In this document: positions 33,572-42,537 of the stretch, one piece after another
Position numbering within the stretch: position 1 is the stretch's first letter
Layout: every line of letters starts with the position of its first letter
Assembly: GCF_036227485.1 (NCBI RefSeq)
Contig: NZ_CP109479.1
Coordinates: 6,076,001-6,140,000, forward strand
Source: Streptomyces sp. NBC_01451
GTDB lineage: Bacteria > Actinomycetota > Actinomycetes > Streptomycetales > Streptomycetaceae
Length of the DNA: 64,000 nt
Direction: 5' to 3'
The notes under the pieces: generated by a model
Database searches by the model: none
What the model was told of the DNA's origin: nothing
What the model saw: the letters and a program-made list of their open reading frames with translations, nothing else
Position numbers and translations under genes: made by a program

Positions 33572-34063
33572 ATGACCGAGACAACGGGGAACGGCACCAC
33601 CGGGAAGCTGCTCGGGCCGCTGGGGACACGTCCCTGGGCCGAGCGCTGGCTGACACGCGCACTCGGCGCCGCCGTCGCTTCGGCGTCGTACGTCGTCTGC
33701 GTCCCCTGGGACCTGCGCAACCGGGCCGAGAGCGTGGGCGCGACGGACGAGACGACCCTGGTGACAGGCGTCGGGGTCGTCGCCCTGGGTGTCCTGCTGC
33801 TGCTCCTGGCCGCCTACTTCGGATACCGCGACAGCAGGGGCTGGCCACTGCTCCTGATCGCCGTCCCGCCGGCGGCGCTCATGTACGTCTCCCTGCGCAC
33901 CCATCCCGGCCCACCCGACGGCTTCGCCAACGCCTGGCCCCTGACCTGGGCCTTCTTCACGCTGGTGATCGCTGCGGGGGTGCTGGTCGCGGCGGGGGTC
34001 GGACGGGCGTTCCGGGTGGAGGAGGAGTCGCTGGAGGGCTTGGTGTCGGCGTGCCGACGGTGA
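33572..34063 (+). CDS. Four-helix hypothetical membrane protein
   Basis: 163 residues from the ATG at 33572 (a GTG at 33557 is possible). N-terminal basic segment, then four likely membrane helices: near 25-45, 68-88 (VVALGVLLLLLAAYFGY), 92-110 and 122-147 (TWAFFTLVIAAGVLVAAG). Ends in a soluble acidic tail. Unrecognised family; third-position GC supports coding. Confidence 0.75.
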   Translation: MTETTGNGTTGKLLGPLGTRPWAERWLTRALGAAVASASYVVCVPWDLRNRAESVGATDETTLVTGVGVVALGVLLLLLAAYFGYRDSRGWPLLLIAVPPAALMYVSLRTHPGPPDGFANAWPLTWAFFTLVIAAGVLVAAGVGRAFRVEEESLEGLVSACRR

Positions 34064-34092
34064 GTTCTCGACGGGGGCTGCGGTGACCCCCT

Positions 34093-34150
34093 AGGGGCGC
34101 GGGGCTGTGACATTTACGGCTCCGCCGTGTGGGCGCGACCAGCCACGACG
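34093..34150 (+). repeat. Streptomyces interspersed repeat, copy 2 (divergent middle)
   Basis: Begins AGGGGCGCGGGGCTG and ends GCGCGACCAGCCACGACGG, with a spacer replacing the core of copy 1; it lies between convergent genes. Confidence 0.6.
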
Positions 34151-34207
34151 GCGTCGCGGCGAAACGCCCAGCACCTCACAGCACCTCACAGCACCCCGGT
34201 AGAGCGC

Positions 34208-34516
34208 TCAGTGCCGGTCGGCGACGGCCCAGGAGGCGAGGGCGACGGCTCCGGCGACCCCGAACACGGCGGGCCAGGCGCCCACCTTCTTGGCCAGCGG
34301 GTGCGATCCGGCGAAGGCGGCGACGTACGCGACGGTCAGCGCCCCGGCGGCCGTCACACCCGCCTGCTCCTGCCAGCGCTGCGCGGCGACGGTCCCCGCG
34401 ACGGCCAGTACGGTCCCGCCGAGCTGCCGGTTCCTGCTCCAGCGGGCGACGGCGTACCCACCGACGAGGCCGGTGGCAGCCACGAGCGCCGTAGGAACCT
34501 TGGTCGTCTTCGCCAT
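34208..34516 (-). CDS. Small hydrophobic membrane protein
   Basis: 102 residues with about three hydrophobic segments (residues 8-24, 32-50, 60-95) and Ala/Val/Gly-rich composition. Family unknown, conserved-hypothetical type in Streptomyces. Confidence 0.7.
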   Translation of the reverse strand: MAKTTKVPTALVAATGLVGGYAVARWSRNRQLGGTVLAVAGTVAAQRWQEQAGVTAAGALTVAYVAAFAGSHPLAKKVGAWPAVFGVAGAVALASWAVADRH

Positions 34517-34739
34517 GTCGGCCTGCCTCCGCTGGATCGGGTCGTACAGCAGTCGTGTACGGGTGCGTGTACGTGCGCTACGGGCGAGGCTAACCCGTGA
34601 TCCTGGGTAACCGGCCGGGCGGGGTGACCGGTCCTGTCCGGGACGGAGCGACGGACTCCGACATGTTCGTAGTGTCCCGCCGGCATAGTCGCTACGCTCC
34701 CAGCGGGGGGAACGCGGGTGCGGATGGCGGGAGTTGACG

Positions 34740-35585
34740 GTGTTTCAGAGACCGCTGGGGCGGTGTTGTGGCGTCTTGGTGGGCGTCGGGCTGTTACTGA
34801 CCGGCTGTTCCGGTTCGGGAGGGGACGGTACCGCCGGGTCCAAGGGCTCGACAACGAGTGGTGGCACACGCTCCAGCCCCGCTTCGAGCCCCGACCCGGA
34901 CTCGGACTCAAGCGCGACCCCGACCCCCAGCCCCACAGCTCTGGCCTTCGACCCCGACCCCGCCCGCCTGCCGAAGACCCGCGCGCAGGCCGTACGCCTG
35001 GCCCGCGCCGTCGCGGCGGAGCCCGTGAGCTGGGGGCCCGGCTTCGTCAGACGCGACCCGTACGAGAGTGACCCCGGCTACTGGCCCGTGCTCGACGCGA
35101 ACTGTGTCTGGCGGCGCGAGTCACTACCCGCGACGGTGCTCGCCTCACTCACCCGCTACAGCGAACTGCCCGCGGAGGACGGCAAGGGCCCGATCCGCAT
35201 CACCGCCGTCGTCACCGTGCACCGGACCGTGACGGACGCCGAATGGGAGATGGCCGGGATGCTCGAAGAGGCGATGCGCTGCCCCGACCAGCAGCTCCGA
35301 GAGGGCGAGCGGATCACCGGGCTGCTCTCCCAGGGCACGTCGTACGGGCTGATGGGCAACTTGACCGCCGAGGACGCGCTCTCGGAGGGCGGCCAGTTCT
35401 ACAGCGACGAACTCGGCGGCCCTCACTACTACTACTGGATACAGAGCCGGCTGGGCCAGGTCACCGTGGCTGCCGTCGGCAGGGGCGCCACCGGCCGGAC
35501 CGACGCAGAGGTCACTGCCGCCCTGGTGCCAGGACTGTCCCAGATGCTGGGCGACGTCGAGACCGAACTGGAGGCTGCGGAATGA
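34740..35585 (+). CDS. Lipoprotein upstream of kinase-SBP genes
   Basis: 281 residues from the GTG at 34740 (GGGAG 6 nt upstream; a TTG at 34734 overlaps that site). Signal with lipobox LLTGC (Cys22), then a Gly/Ser/Pro linker up to about residue 70, then a globular part with YESDPGYWPVLDANCVWRRE and two cysteines, ending acidic. The stop overlaps the ATG of the downstream kinase (ATGA), so the lipoprotein is translationally coupled to it and is probably part of the same signalling unit. Confidence 0.8.
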   Translation: MFQRPLGRCCGVLVGVGLLLTGCSGSGGDGTAGSKGSTTSGGTRSSPASSPDPDSDSSATPTPSPTALAFDPDPARLPKTRAQAVRLARAVAAEPVSWGPGFVRRDPYESDPGYWPVLDANCVWRRESLPATVLASLTRYSELPAEDGKGPIRITAVVTVHRTVTDAEWEMAGMLEEAMRCPDQQLREGERITGLLSQGTSYGLMGNLTAEDALSEGGQFYSDELGGPHYYYWIQSRLGQVTVAAVGRGATGRTDAEVTAALVPGLSQMLGDVETELEAAE

Positions 35586-37867
35586 GCGAGCGCCTGCTCC
35601 CCACCGACCCCTCCTCCGTCGGCGGACACCGACTGCTGGCCCGCCTCGGCGCCGGTGGCATGGGCGTGGTCTACCTCGGCCGTACCGAGGCCGGGACGTT
35701 GACCGCCGTCAAGGTCATCCAGGCCGAGTACGCGGACGAGCCGGACTTCCGTGCCCGGTTCCGCCGCGAGGTCGAGGCGGCCCGCCGGGTGACGAGCCCC
35801 TGGGCGGTGCCCGTCACCGGCGCCGACCCGGACGCGGCGGCACCCTGGCTGGCCACCGCCTTCGTGCCCGGCCCCTCGCTCGGCGAGGCCGTCGCCCGCC
35901 ACGGTCCGCTGCCAGCCCGGAGCGTGCGAGTCCTGGGCAGGATGCTCGCCGCCGCGCTGCGCGAGGTGCACGCCGCCGGGCTGGTCCACCGTGACGTCAA
36001 GCCCGCCAACGTCCTGCTCGCCGTGGACGGTCCGCGTCTCATCGACTTCGGGATCGCCCGCGTGGTCGACGAGACCGCGATCACCTCCGCCGACCTGGTC
36101 GTCGGCACGCCAGGCTTCCTCTCCCCGGAGCAGGCCGAGGCACGCGGTGCCCAGGTGGGCCCGGCAAGCGACATCTTCTCGCTGGGCTGTCTGCTGGCGT
36201 ACGCGGTGACCGGCCGTCCGCCGTTCGGCACCGGCGCGGTGGACGCCCTCCTCTACCGCACGGTCCACGACGAGCCCGACCTGGCAGGCATCGAGTCGGG
36301 CGACGAGCCCGGCACCGGTTCCGGCGACGACGCGGCGAGCGGCGAACTGCTGACGCTGCTGCACATGTGCCTGGCGAAGGACCCCGCGGACCGTCCGACG
36401 GCCGAGCAGATCTGCACGGTGCTGCTGGTCGAGGACGCCGTCCCCGACAGTGGCCAGACCGACTGGCTGCCTGACGACGTCGTACGGGGAATCGCGGACC
36501 GCTCGTCCGAGATGCTGGCGCTTCCCGACATCGAGCCGACGCTGCCGGCCGCCGGCGCGGCAGCCGAAGCAGGACAGGACGCGGAGCCGCCGTCGCCCGG
36601 CCGGCGCCGACTGCTCCTGGCCTCGGGTGCGGCGGTGCTCATGGCGGTGGGCGGGGCCGCGGCCTGGGCCGCACTGCGCGACGAGGACACCCCGGGCACA
36701 CCGGCGGCCCGGCGCTGGGCCATCGGGGTCCAGGCGGATCTCAGCGGCGCGCAGCGGACGGCGGGCCGGGCGCAGGAGCAGGGCGCGCGACTGGCGGTCG
36801 AGCAGTTCAACTCCCGTAAGGACAAGCCGTTCGAGCTCACCCTGAAGGCGGTCGACGACGGCGGCAGCGCGGCGCGGGCACCCGCCGCGGCCAAGACGCT
36901 GATCCAGGACGCCGACGTACTCGCCGTGCTCGGCCCGACCAACGACGAGACCGCCAACGCGGTCCTCGCCGCCTACGACGAGGCCCTGCTGCCGCTGCTG
37001 TGCGTCTCGGCCGGAGGGCTGATCCTGACGAGGGCTCAGTACCGGTCCTTCGTGCACTGCCGCCCCAGTGACGCGGCGGTCGCTCTCCCGATCAGCTTCT
37101 ACCTGATGGGGCAGAAGGAGACAGCGCGGCCCGGCGTCCTCCAGGACCGGACCGGGCAGACGTACGCCCAGGAAACCGCCTCGATCAGCATCCTCGTGCT
37201 GCGTGACCTGGGCAGGCCGGCCTACCCTCGGGTGGTCCCGGCGGGCACCGACGACCTGGCACCCGTGGTCGCCGACATGCTGCGGGCCGGGATCGGCTCC
37301 TTCATCTACGCCGGGTACGCGCAGGGAGCGGTCCAGGCGGCCCGGGAACTTGCGGGCGTCGGCTTCGACAGGCCGAGGCTGAGCTCGCAGGCAGTGATCG
37401 ACCCTGCGTTCCTCGATCTGGCCGGGGACGCGGCCGAGGGATGGCTGATGACCTCCTCCTTCGTCGACCCCACCGCCGTGCCGGCCGCGGCGGCCTTCAC
37501 CACCGCCTTCCGCAAGCGCTACGGTGCCGCGCCCGGCTACTACGCCGCCGAGGCGTACGACACCGTCAACCTCGTCCTCCAGGAGTTGGTGAAGGCAACA
37601 AAGGCCACGACGGCATCGAAGGCCACGACGGCAACGAAGAACACGACGGCAACGAAGAACACGACGGGTACGCAGGCTGCGAAGGCCGGACAGCCGCCGA
37701 GCCGCCAGGAGTTGGTGGGTCTGCTGCGCAAGAGCCGCTACAAGGGCATCACCAAGGAGTTCTCCTTCAAGCCGGAGGACGGCACGTTCGCCGGGTGGGG
37801 CGTCTTCCTGCACCAGGTAGAGGGCGGCCGGTTCCGCTTCCTCGGCGAAGCCCCCTCCGCGGCGTAG
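35582..37867 (+). CDS. Ser/Thr protein kinase fused to periplasmic-binding-protein sensor, 1
   Basis: 761 residues. Kinase domain 12-290: glycine loop GAGGMG (23-28), Lys44, catalytic HRDVKPAN (Asp138), DFG (Asp155). One membrane helix (about 342-363). From 377 on, a type I periplasmic binding protein as in branched-chain amino-acid/ANF receptors (RWAIGVQADLSGAQRTAGRAQEQGARLAVEQFN split). A 70-nt tandem repeat encodes a Lys/Thr/Ala linker (TTATKNTTATKN) near 680. It should sense an extracellular small molecule and phosphorylate proteins inside. Starts inside the lipoprotein stop. Confidence 0.93.
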   Translation: MSERLLPTDPSSVGGHRLLARLGAGGMGVVYLGRTEAGTLTAVKVIQAEYADEPDFRARFRREVEAARRVTSPWAVPVTGADPDAAAPWLATAFVPGPSLGEAVARHGPLPARSVRVLGRMLAAALREVHAAGLVHRDVKPANVLLAVDGPRLIDFGIARVVDETAITSADLVVGTPGFLSPEQAEARGAQVGPASDIFSLGCLLAYAVTGRPPFGTGAVDALLYRTVHDEPDLAGIESGDEPGTGSGDDAASGELLTLLHMCLAKDPADRPTAEQICTVLLVEDAVPDSGQTDWLPDDVVRGIADRSSEMLALPDIEPTLPAAGAAAEAGQDAEPPSPGRRRLLLASGAAVLMAVGGAAAWAALRDEDTPGTPAARRWAIGVQADLSGAQRTAGRAQEQGARLAVEQFNSRKDKPFELTLKAVDDGGSAARAPAAAKTLIQDADVLAVLGPTNDETANAVLAAYDEALLPLLCVSAGGLILTRAQYRSFVHCRPSDAAVALPISFYLMGQKETARPGVLQDRTGQTYAQETASISILVLRDLGRPAYPRVVPAGTDDLAPVVADMLRAGIGSFIYAGYAQGAVQAARELAGVGFDRPRLSSQAVIDPAFLDLAGDAAEGWLMTSSFVDPTAVPAAAAFTTAFRKRYGAAPGYYAAEAYDTVNLVLQELVKATKATTASKATTATKNTTATKNTTGTQAAKAGQPPSRQELVGLLRKSRYKGITKEFSFKPEDGTFAGWGVFLHQVEGGRFRFLGEAPSAA
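37606..37667 (+). repeat. 18-bp tandem repeat inside kinase-SBP gene 1
   Basis: Units of CACGACGGCAACGAAGAA type at 37606, 37624, 37642 and a partial at 37660 encode Lys-Xaa-Thr-Thr-Ala-Thr hexapeptides in the C-terminal part of the sensor, at a surface loop. Confidence 0.85.
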
Positions 37868-37962
37868 CGGTGGGCGGGGCGGTTGGCGGGGCGCACCCGG
37901 ACGGCCACGCGGGCGACCCGCACGCCGGAGACCCGCACACGGGAGACCGTGCGGAAGGCCGT

Positions 37963-40140
37963 GTGGGAGTGCACGCGCTCAAGCCGGGCGACCCCCCCTT
38001 CGTCGGCGGCCACCGGCTGCTGGGACGGCTCGGCTCGGGCGGTATGGGCGTGGTCTACCTGGCCCGTTCGACGGGAGGGGCGCTGGTCGCGCTGAAGGTG
38101 ATCCGCGCCGAGTACGCGGCCGACGACGGCTTCCGCACCCGGTTCCGGCGCGAGGCCGAGGCGGCGACCGGGCTCACCGGACGGTGGGTGGTGCCGGTCA
38201 CCACGGCGGAACCGGAGGCCCCCGAGCCCTGGCTCGCGACCGCCTTCGTACCGGGCCCGTCGCTGGCCGAGGCCGTCGAACTGTACGGGCCGCTGCCGGA
38301 CCGTACGGTACGCGCGCTGGGCACCCGGCTGGCCGAGGCGCTCACCGAGGTGCACGCGGCGGGCCTGGTGCACCGGGATGTCAAGCCGCACAACGTGCTG
38401 CTCGCCCTGGACGGCCCCCGGCTGATCGACTTCGGCATCGCGCGGTCCACCACGGCCACCGCGATCACCGCGACCGACGTGGTGATCGGCTCACCCGGCT
38501 ATCTCTCGCCGGAACAGGCGCAGGCGCGAGCCGGTGACATGGGCCCACCGAGCGACGTCTTCTCGCTGGGCTGCGTCCTGGCGTACGCGGCAACGGGCCG
38601 CCGCCCGTTCGGCACTGGCACCCCGGCCGCCGTCCTCTTCCGTACGGTCCACGAGGAACCGGACCTGGAAGCGGTGCCCCGGTCCCTGGTCCCGCTGCTG
38701 ACGAGCTGCCTGGCCAAGGACCCGCAGGCCAGGCCCACCGCACGGGCGGTACGGGACGCCCTGGCCGACGAGGGCGCGGGCGAGGCCGGGGGCGACTGGC
38801 TGCCGCCCACCCTGCCCCGGTTGATCGCACGACGCTCGGCCGCAGTCCTGGCCCTCCCTGACCCCGGCCCGTCCACCCTCGTACAGCCGGCGGAACAGCC
38901 CTCCCCCTCCCGGCGCCGCCTGCTGACCCTGGGCTCGGCGGCAGCGGTGGCCCTGACCGGCGGCGGCCTGGCGGCCTGGGCGGCCTCCCGGCCGTCGGCG
39001 GGCGGCGGTGGCGGGACAACGGGCTCGGGACCACTGCCCCGGTACGTCATCGGAGTGCACGCGGACCTGACGGGCACGGACAGGACGATCGGCCGGGCGC
39101 AGGAGAGGGGAGCGCGGCTGGCCGTGGAGGACTTCAACTCCCGCTCCCGTTGGGGAAGTTCCGGCTCGCCAGGCAGCCGTACCTTCGAGTTGGCCCTGAA
39201 GGTCCTCGATGACGCGGGGGAGGCGAAACGGGCCGCGGAGGTGGCCGGAAGGTTCGTCGCGGACCACGACGTGTACGCCGTCATCGGCCCGACAGGCAAC
39301 GCCGCGACCCAGGCGTCCATCGCCCGCTACGAGAAGGCACTGCTGCCCGTCGTCACCGTCTCCGCCGGCCTGGACCCGGACCTCTCCGAACGCGCGTTCT
39401 TCCAGCTCAGGCCCGACGAGAACACACTGTCGACGCCCTTCATCCACTACCTCACCCACGTCGAGAAGAGCACCAGGACCGCCCTCATAGACGACTGGGC
39501 GGCAAGCCGCACCAGCTGGCAGATCGTCAGATCCCTGACCGCGTACCCGCCCGCCGAAGGCACGACGACCACCCATGCCGTCCCCGCGGACAGCGAGGAC
39601 TTCGACACGGTCGCCGCCTCCGTGCTCGCCGCCAGGGCAGAGGCCGTGGTCTACGCCGGCACCTCCCCGCACCGGGCCGCCCTGTGCGCCCGCTCACTCG
39701 TCCGGGCCGGGTTCCAGGGCACGCGCATGGCCCCCGAACCGGTCCTGGAGCCCACGTTCCTCACCGAGGCGGGTGCCGCGGCCGAGGGCTGGCTGATCAG
39801 CGCGACCTACGTCGACCCGGCCGAACTGCCCGCCGCCGCAGGCTTCGTGACGGCGTACAAGAAGCGATTCGGGGTGCGCACCGTCGAGCGCTTCGCGGTG
39901 GAGGCGTACGACGCGCTGCTCTTCGTCGCCCAGAGTCTGGGCGGGCTGGGGGCTGTCGAGGTCGAGCGGGGCGCCATGGTGCGCAGACTCCGCGCGTCCA
40001 CCTACAAAGGACTCGCCAAGACCATCGAATTCGACGCCAAGACCGGCCAGTTCAACCTGGTCAACGGCCTCTTCCTGCACCGGGTGGAGAACGGTGCGCC
40101 GCGCTTCCTGGGCCGCTACGACAAGGTCAGGAAGACGTGA
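37963..40140 (+). CDS. Ser/Thr protein kinase fused to periplasmic-binding-protein sensor, 2
   Basis: 725 residues from the GTG at 37963; GTG codons at 37870 and 37969 are alternatives and none has an ideal ribosome site. Kinase: GSGGMG loop near 24-29, Lys45, HRDVKPHN (Asp139), DFG (Asp156). One membrane helix about 330-350, then a sensor similar to that of the preceding paralogue (RYVIGVHADLTGTDRTIGRAQERGARLAVEDFN type). A recent tandem duplicate of gene 1 that has diverged in the linker and sensor, so probably sensing a different ligand. Confidence 0.9.
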   Translation: MGVHALKPGDPPFVGGHRLLGRLGSGGMGVVYLARSTGGALVALKVIRAEYAADDGFRTRFRREAEAATGLTGRWVVPVTTAEPEAPEPWLATAFVPGPSLAEAVELYGPLPDRTVRALGTRLAEALTEVHAAGLVHRDVKPHNVLLALDGPRLIDFGIARSTTATAITATDVVIGSPGYLSPEQAQARAGDMGPPSDVFSLGCVLAYAATGRRPFGTGTPAAVLFRTVHEEPDLEAVPRSLVPLLTSCLAKDPQARPTARAVRDALADEGAGEAGGDWLPPTLPRLIARRSAAVLALPDPGPSTLVQPAEQPSPSRRRLLTLGSAAAVALTGGGLAAWAASRPSAGGGGGTTGSGPLPRYVIGVHADLTGTDRTIGRAQERGARLAVEDFNSRSRWGSSGSPGSRTFELALKVLDDAGEAKRAAEVAGRFVADHDVYAVIGPTGNAATQASIARYEKALLPVVTVSAGLDPDLSERAFFQLRPDENTLSTPFIHYLTHVEKSTRTALIDDWAASRTSWQIVRSLTAYPPAEGTTTTHAVPADSEDFDTVAASVLAARAEAVVYAGTSPHRAALCARSLVRAGFQGTRMAPEPVLEPTFLTEAGAAAEGWLISATYVDPAELPAAAGFVTAYKKRFGVRTVERFAVEAYDALLFVAQSLGGLGAVEVERGAMVRRLRASTYKGLAKTIEFDAKTGQFNLVNGLFLHRVENGAPRFLGRYDKVRKT

Positions 40141-40155
40141 CATCAGCGTGATCAC

Positions 40156-40201
40156 GTACCACTCGGTCACGTGGCGCTGGGTCGTGTACCACTTGGTCAC
40201 G
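40156..40201. repeat. Two direct repeats 30 bp apart between convergent genes
   Basis: GTACCACTYGGTCACG at 40156-40171 and 40186-40201 (one Y mismatch). Between the kinase stop (40140) and the stop of the minus-strand lipoprotein (40253). Confidence 0.6.
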
Positions 40202-40252
40202 CCGCTAAACGGGAAACGGGAGCCGGCACTTCTCCGACCGGCCCCCAACCCC

Positions 40253-40807
40253 TCAAGGCTTCTTCGCGGCGTCCTTCACCGAGGTCGGCCCCAACTGCCT
40301 GGCGCTGGAGTACTCCGGCAACGTCATGGGCTTGTCGAACAGGAAGAACGACTGGTTCGTGCCGACCGTGAACTCCATGTACGCGCCCGTCGTGGCGTCG
40401 AAACCGTAATAGGCGTTGCAGGTGGAACCCGTCGTGTACGTGCCGTCCATGCCGGGCTGTGTGAGGACCGCGGCGTCCTCCACCCGCTCCGGCGGAGTGA
40501 GCATCTTGCAGCGCGGTACCGGCAGGCCCTTCATGATGAAGTACCCGTACTCGCCCTTGGCGTTCTGAATGTAGACGTACGAGAGCTTGCCCCGCTTGCC
40601 CCATGTCTGGACCCACTGGTTGATCGCTTCACGGGTCGGCGAGTACTCCATGCGGCCCGCCGGCTGCAGGGCCACGAGGTGGTCGTAGTTGCTCTGCTTG
40701 GCCTTGGTCTCCTTGTCCTGACTGGTCTCGCTGGTACAGGACGTCAGGGCGGGACCCCCGACGAGCGCGATGACGGCGGCCAGGGACACGCGTACGGACT
40801 TCTTCAT
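40253..40807 (-). CDS. Hypothetical lipoprotein
   Basis: 184 residues from the ATG at 40807. Signal peptide with lipobox ALTSC (Cys24), then a soluble domain with TREAINQWVQTWG and a C-terminal beta region (SFFLFDKPMTLPEY). The upstream gene on the same strand encodes a matching membrane protein 34 nt away, so they form a pair. Family not recognised. Confidence 0.75.
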   Translation of the reverse strand: MKKSVRVSLAAVIALVGGPALTSCTSETSQDKETKAKQSNYDHLVALQPAGRMEYSPTREAINQWVQTWGKRGKLSYVYIQNAKGEYGYFIMKGLPVPRCKMLTPPERVEDAAVLTQPGMDGTYTTGSTCNAYYGFDATTGAYMEFTVGTNQSFFLFDKPMTLPEYSSARQLGPTSVKDAAKKP

Positions 40808-40841
40808 GCCGTGCTGCCCTCTTCCCGGGATGAGTTGGGGA

Positions 40842-41288
40842 TCAGTTGGTGCATGTCGTGCGCTCGGCGGTGGCATCCAGCCGGTACGGCAGATCCTTGT
40901 CGTGGAAGGCTGCGCGGTGCTCCTGAGCGGCCTTCGAGTTGTAGGCGTTGACCGACTCGATCCGCGTGGTCTTCAGCGCGGTGACCGACTGGTCGATCTG
41001 CGTCGCGCGAGTCTCCGAAGCGGCCTTCCGCTCCTCCTGGAGCACCTGGATCGTCCCTTCGGCGTTCTGCACGGCCTCGCACAGACCGAAGAACTCCTCG
41101 TACGTGGTCTGCCGGAACTCGCCCGAGGCGACGGTGTTCTCGCGCTCGTCCCCCTCACCGCGGAGCGGGGCGGTGATCCACATAGCGCCGCCGAAGGCGA
41201 ACGCCCCGATCACGTACAACACCGCCAGGCCGACAACCCCGGCGACAGCCCAAGCCCCTAACCGTGCCCCTTCGCGTATCTCCCCCAT
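40842..41288 (-). CDS. Hypothetical single-pass membrane protein
   Basis: 148 residues. One membrane helix (about 11-35), then an extracytoplasmic coiled segment (VQNAEGTIQVLQEERKAASE) and a Cys pair at the ends (Cys70, Cys146). First gene of a two-gene operon with the lipoprotein downstream. Unknown function. Confidence 0.7.
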   Translation of the reverse strand: MGEIREGARLGAWAVAGVVGLAVLYVIGAFAFGGAMWITAPLRGEGDERENTVASGEFRQTTYEEFFGLCEAVQNAEGTIQVLQEERKAASETRATQIDQSVTALKTTRIESVNAYNSKAAQEHRAAFHDKDLPYRLDATAERTTCTN

Positions 41289-41520
41289 GACCCTCCCCCT
41301 TCGGAGGCGGTCCGCGGCGTGGAACCACCTTCCGTGAAGGAGGACATGGGGCTTGGTGAAACGGTTCCGGGGGTGCGAGGGGCAGGAAGCGGCCAGCGGA
41401 GGCGCAGGTGTTGGTCGGCGTCCGCGTTCTTCCCCTCAGCTACGCGTCCCCGGCCGGGGACGGCCCGCTCGAACAGCAGGCCCTTGACTGCAGGCAACCA
41501 GCCCACGGTTGAACGTTGAC

Positions 41521-41540
41521 CAACGGCCCGAACGCCGTTG
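41521..41540. promoter_or_regulatory. Inverted repeat in divergent promoter
   Basis: CAACGGC (41521-41527) and GCCGTTG (41534-41540) with a 6-nt loop, 29 nt before the start of the plus-strand gene. Confidence 0.4.
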
Positions 41541-41568
41541 TCGGACCCTGCTGTTACGGTCCCTGTGC

Positions 41569-42264
41569 ATGGCAGAAAACGATGGAATCGCATGGCTCGG
41601 CGAGCGGTGGGCGAGCGACCGTACCGACCTCATCCCTGGGGAACAGGCGGGTCTCGTGTTCGCCGAAGGTATCGCGCCGCAGGATCTGGCGGTGGTCTTC
41701 GGAGCCGTTCCCTGGGAGATCCCTGAACCGGTGAGCGCCGAGGCCAAGGCCATCTACGACCGGACCCACCCACATACACAAGTCCCCGATGAACCCTTCG
41801 TAACTGTCTACGGCAAGGAAGGCGGTTGGTCCTTCCTCGCAGGCGACTTCGACTACCTGATCCACTTCCGAGAAGGCTTCGCGCTGCCGCAGGGAACCGG
41901 CCGGGTCGTGCTCCTCTACAACATCTCAGCCAAGGGCATGTACTGCATGCTCTACTTCGAAGACGGTCGGCTGGTGTGGAGCGACGAGATCTACGGCTAC
42001 TTCGACGAAGAGACGAAACGGAGCGGCGGACACTACTTCGACTACGCGCCGAGGATGTCCTTCCTCAACTGGGCCATGCACGATGCGGGATGCCGCCCTG
42101 AGGTCCGCTACGTCGGCGGGCATCCGGTCTTCGAGAACGAAGGATGGATAACCGACTGGCAGCAACGGTTCCTCAAGGGCCTGGAGATCGCGTTCGGGAT
42201 CTCCGTGTCCCAGGAAACCTTCGATACGGGTGGATATCCGCTGGCCAGCGTCTACTGGGCCTGA
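41569..42264 (+). CDS. Hypothetical soluble protein, 231 aa
   Basis: 231 residues from the ATG at 41569 (in-frame start at 41509 adds 20 residues that look non-coding). No signal or membrane segment. Recurrent aromatic beta motifs (WSFLAGDFDYLIHF, GMYCMLYFEDGRLVW, SFLNWAMHDAG) suggest a beta-rich fold. The N-terminal IAWLGERW...GLVFAEGIAPQDLAVVFGA resembles the first part of some actinobacterial DUF families but I cannot assign it firmly. Lower GC than the core genes and it lies at the left of the accessory island. Confidence 0.6.
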   Translation: MAENDGIAWLGERWASDRTDLIPGEQAGLVFAEGIAPQDLAVVFGAVPWEIPEPVSAEAKAIYDRTHPHTQVPDEPFVTVYGKEGGWSFLAGDFDYLIHFREGFALPQGTGRVVLLYNISAKGMYCMLYFEDGRLVWSDEIYGYFDEETKRSGGHYFDYAPRMSFLNWAMHDAGCRPEVRYVGGHPVFENEGWITDWQQRFLKGLEIAFGISVSQETFDTGGYPLASVYWA

Positions 42265-42330
42265 TCGCTGCCGAGCTCACTGGGGGTGGTACGCACAACG
42301 TTACGCAAACGTCTGTTGAATCTTGTGCCT

Positions 42331-42537
42331 TCAGCCTTCAAGTCTCACGTTGCTCAACGAGCCTATGAACACCTGCCATGCCTGACCTCGAACAGCAAGA
42401 ACAGGCCCTCCGACGCGCTTCGAGTCGCGTATCAGAGCGCTACCCGCCAGCCATGCGCACTCCACGCACTCCGTCCCACTTCCCCCGCTGTAAGAGGACT
42501 TGAACCACGAGGGAGCGGGCACGGGCCGTGCGGTCAT
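42331..42537 (-). CDS. DUF397 small protein
   Basis: 68 residues from the ATG at 42537, which overlaps the TGA of the upstream XRE regulator (GTGATG) and has AAGGAG 5 nt upstream. The DUF397 signature is complete: WFKSSYSGGSGTECVECA, RDSK, LAVRGQAWQVFI. In Streptomyces, DUF397 proteins partner an XRE/DUF5753 regulator (WhiJ- and AbaA-like systems) and modulate development or antibiotic genes. Confidence 0.9.
   Translation of the reverse strand: MTARPVPAPSWFKSSYSGGSGTECVECAWLAGSALIRDSKRVGGPVLAVRGQAWQVFIGSLSNVRLEG

Noticed and set aside
35432..37813. 793-aa minus-strand ORF opposite kinase 1
   Set aside because: Shadow of the kinase gene without motifs.
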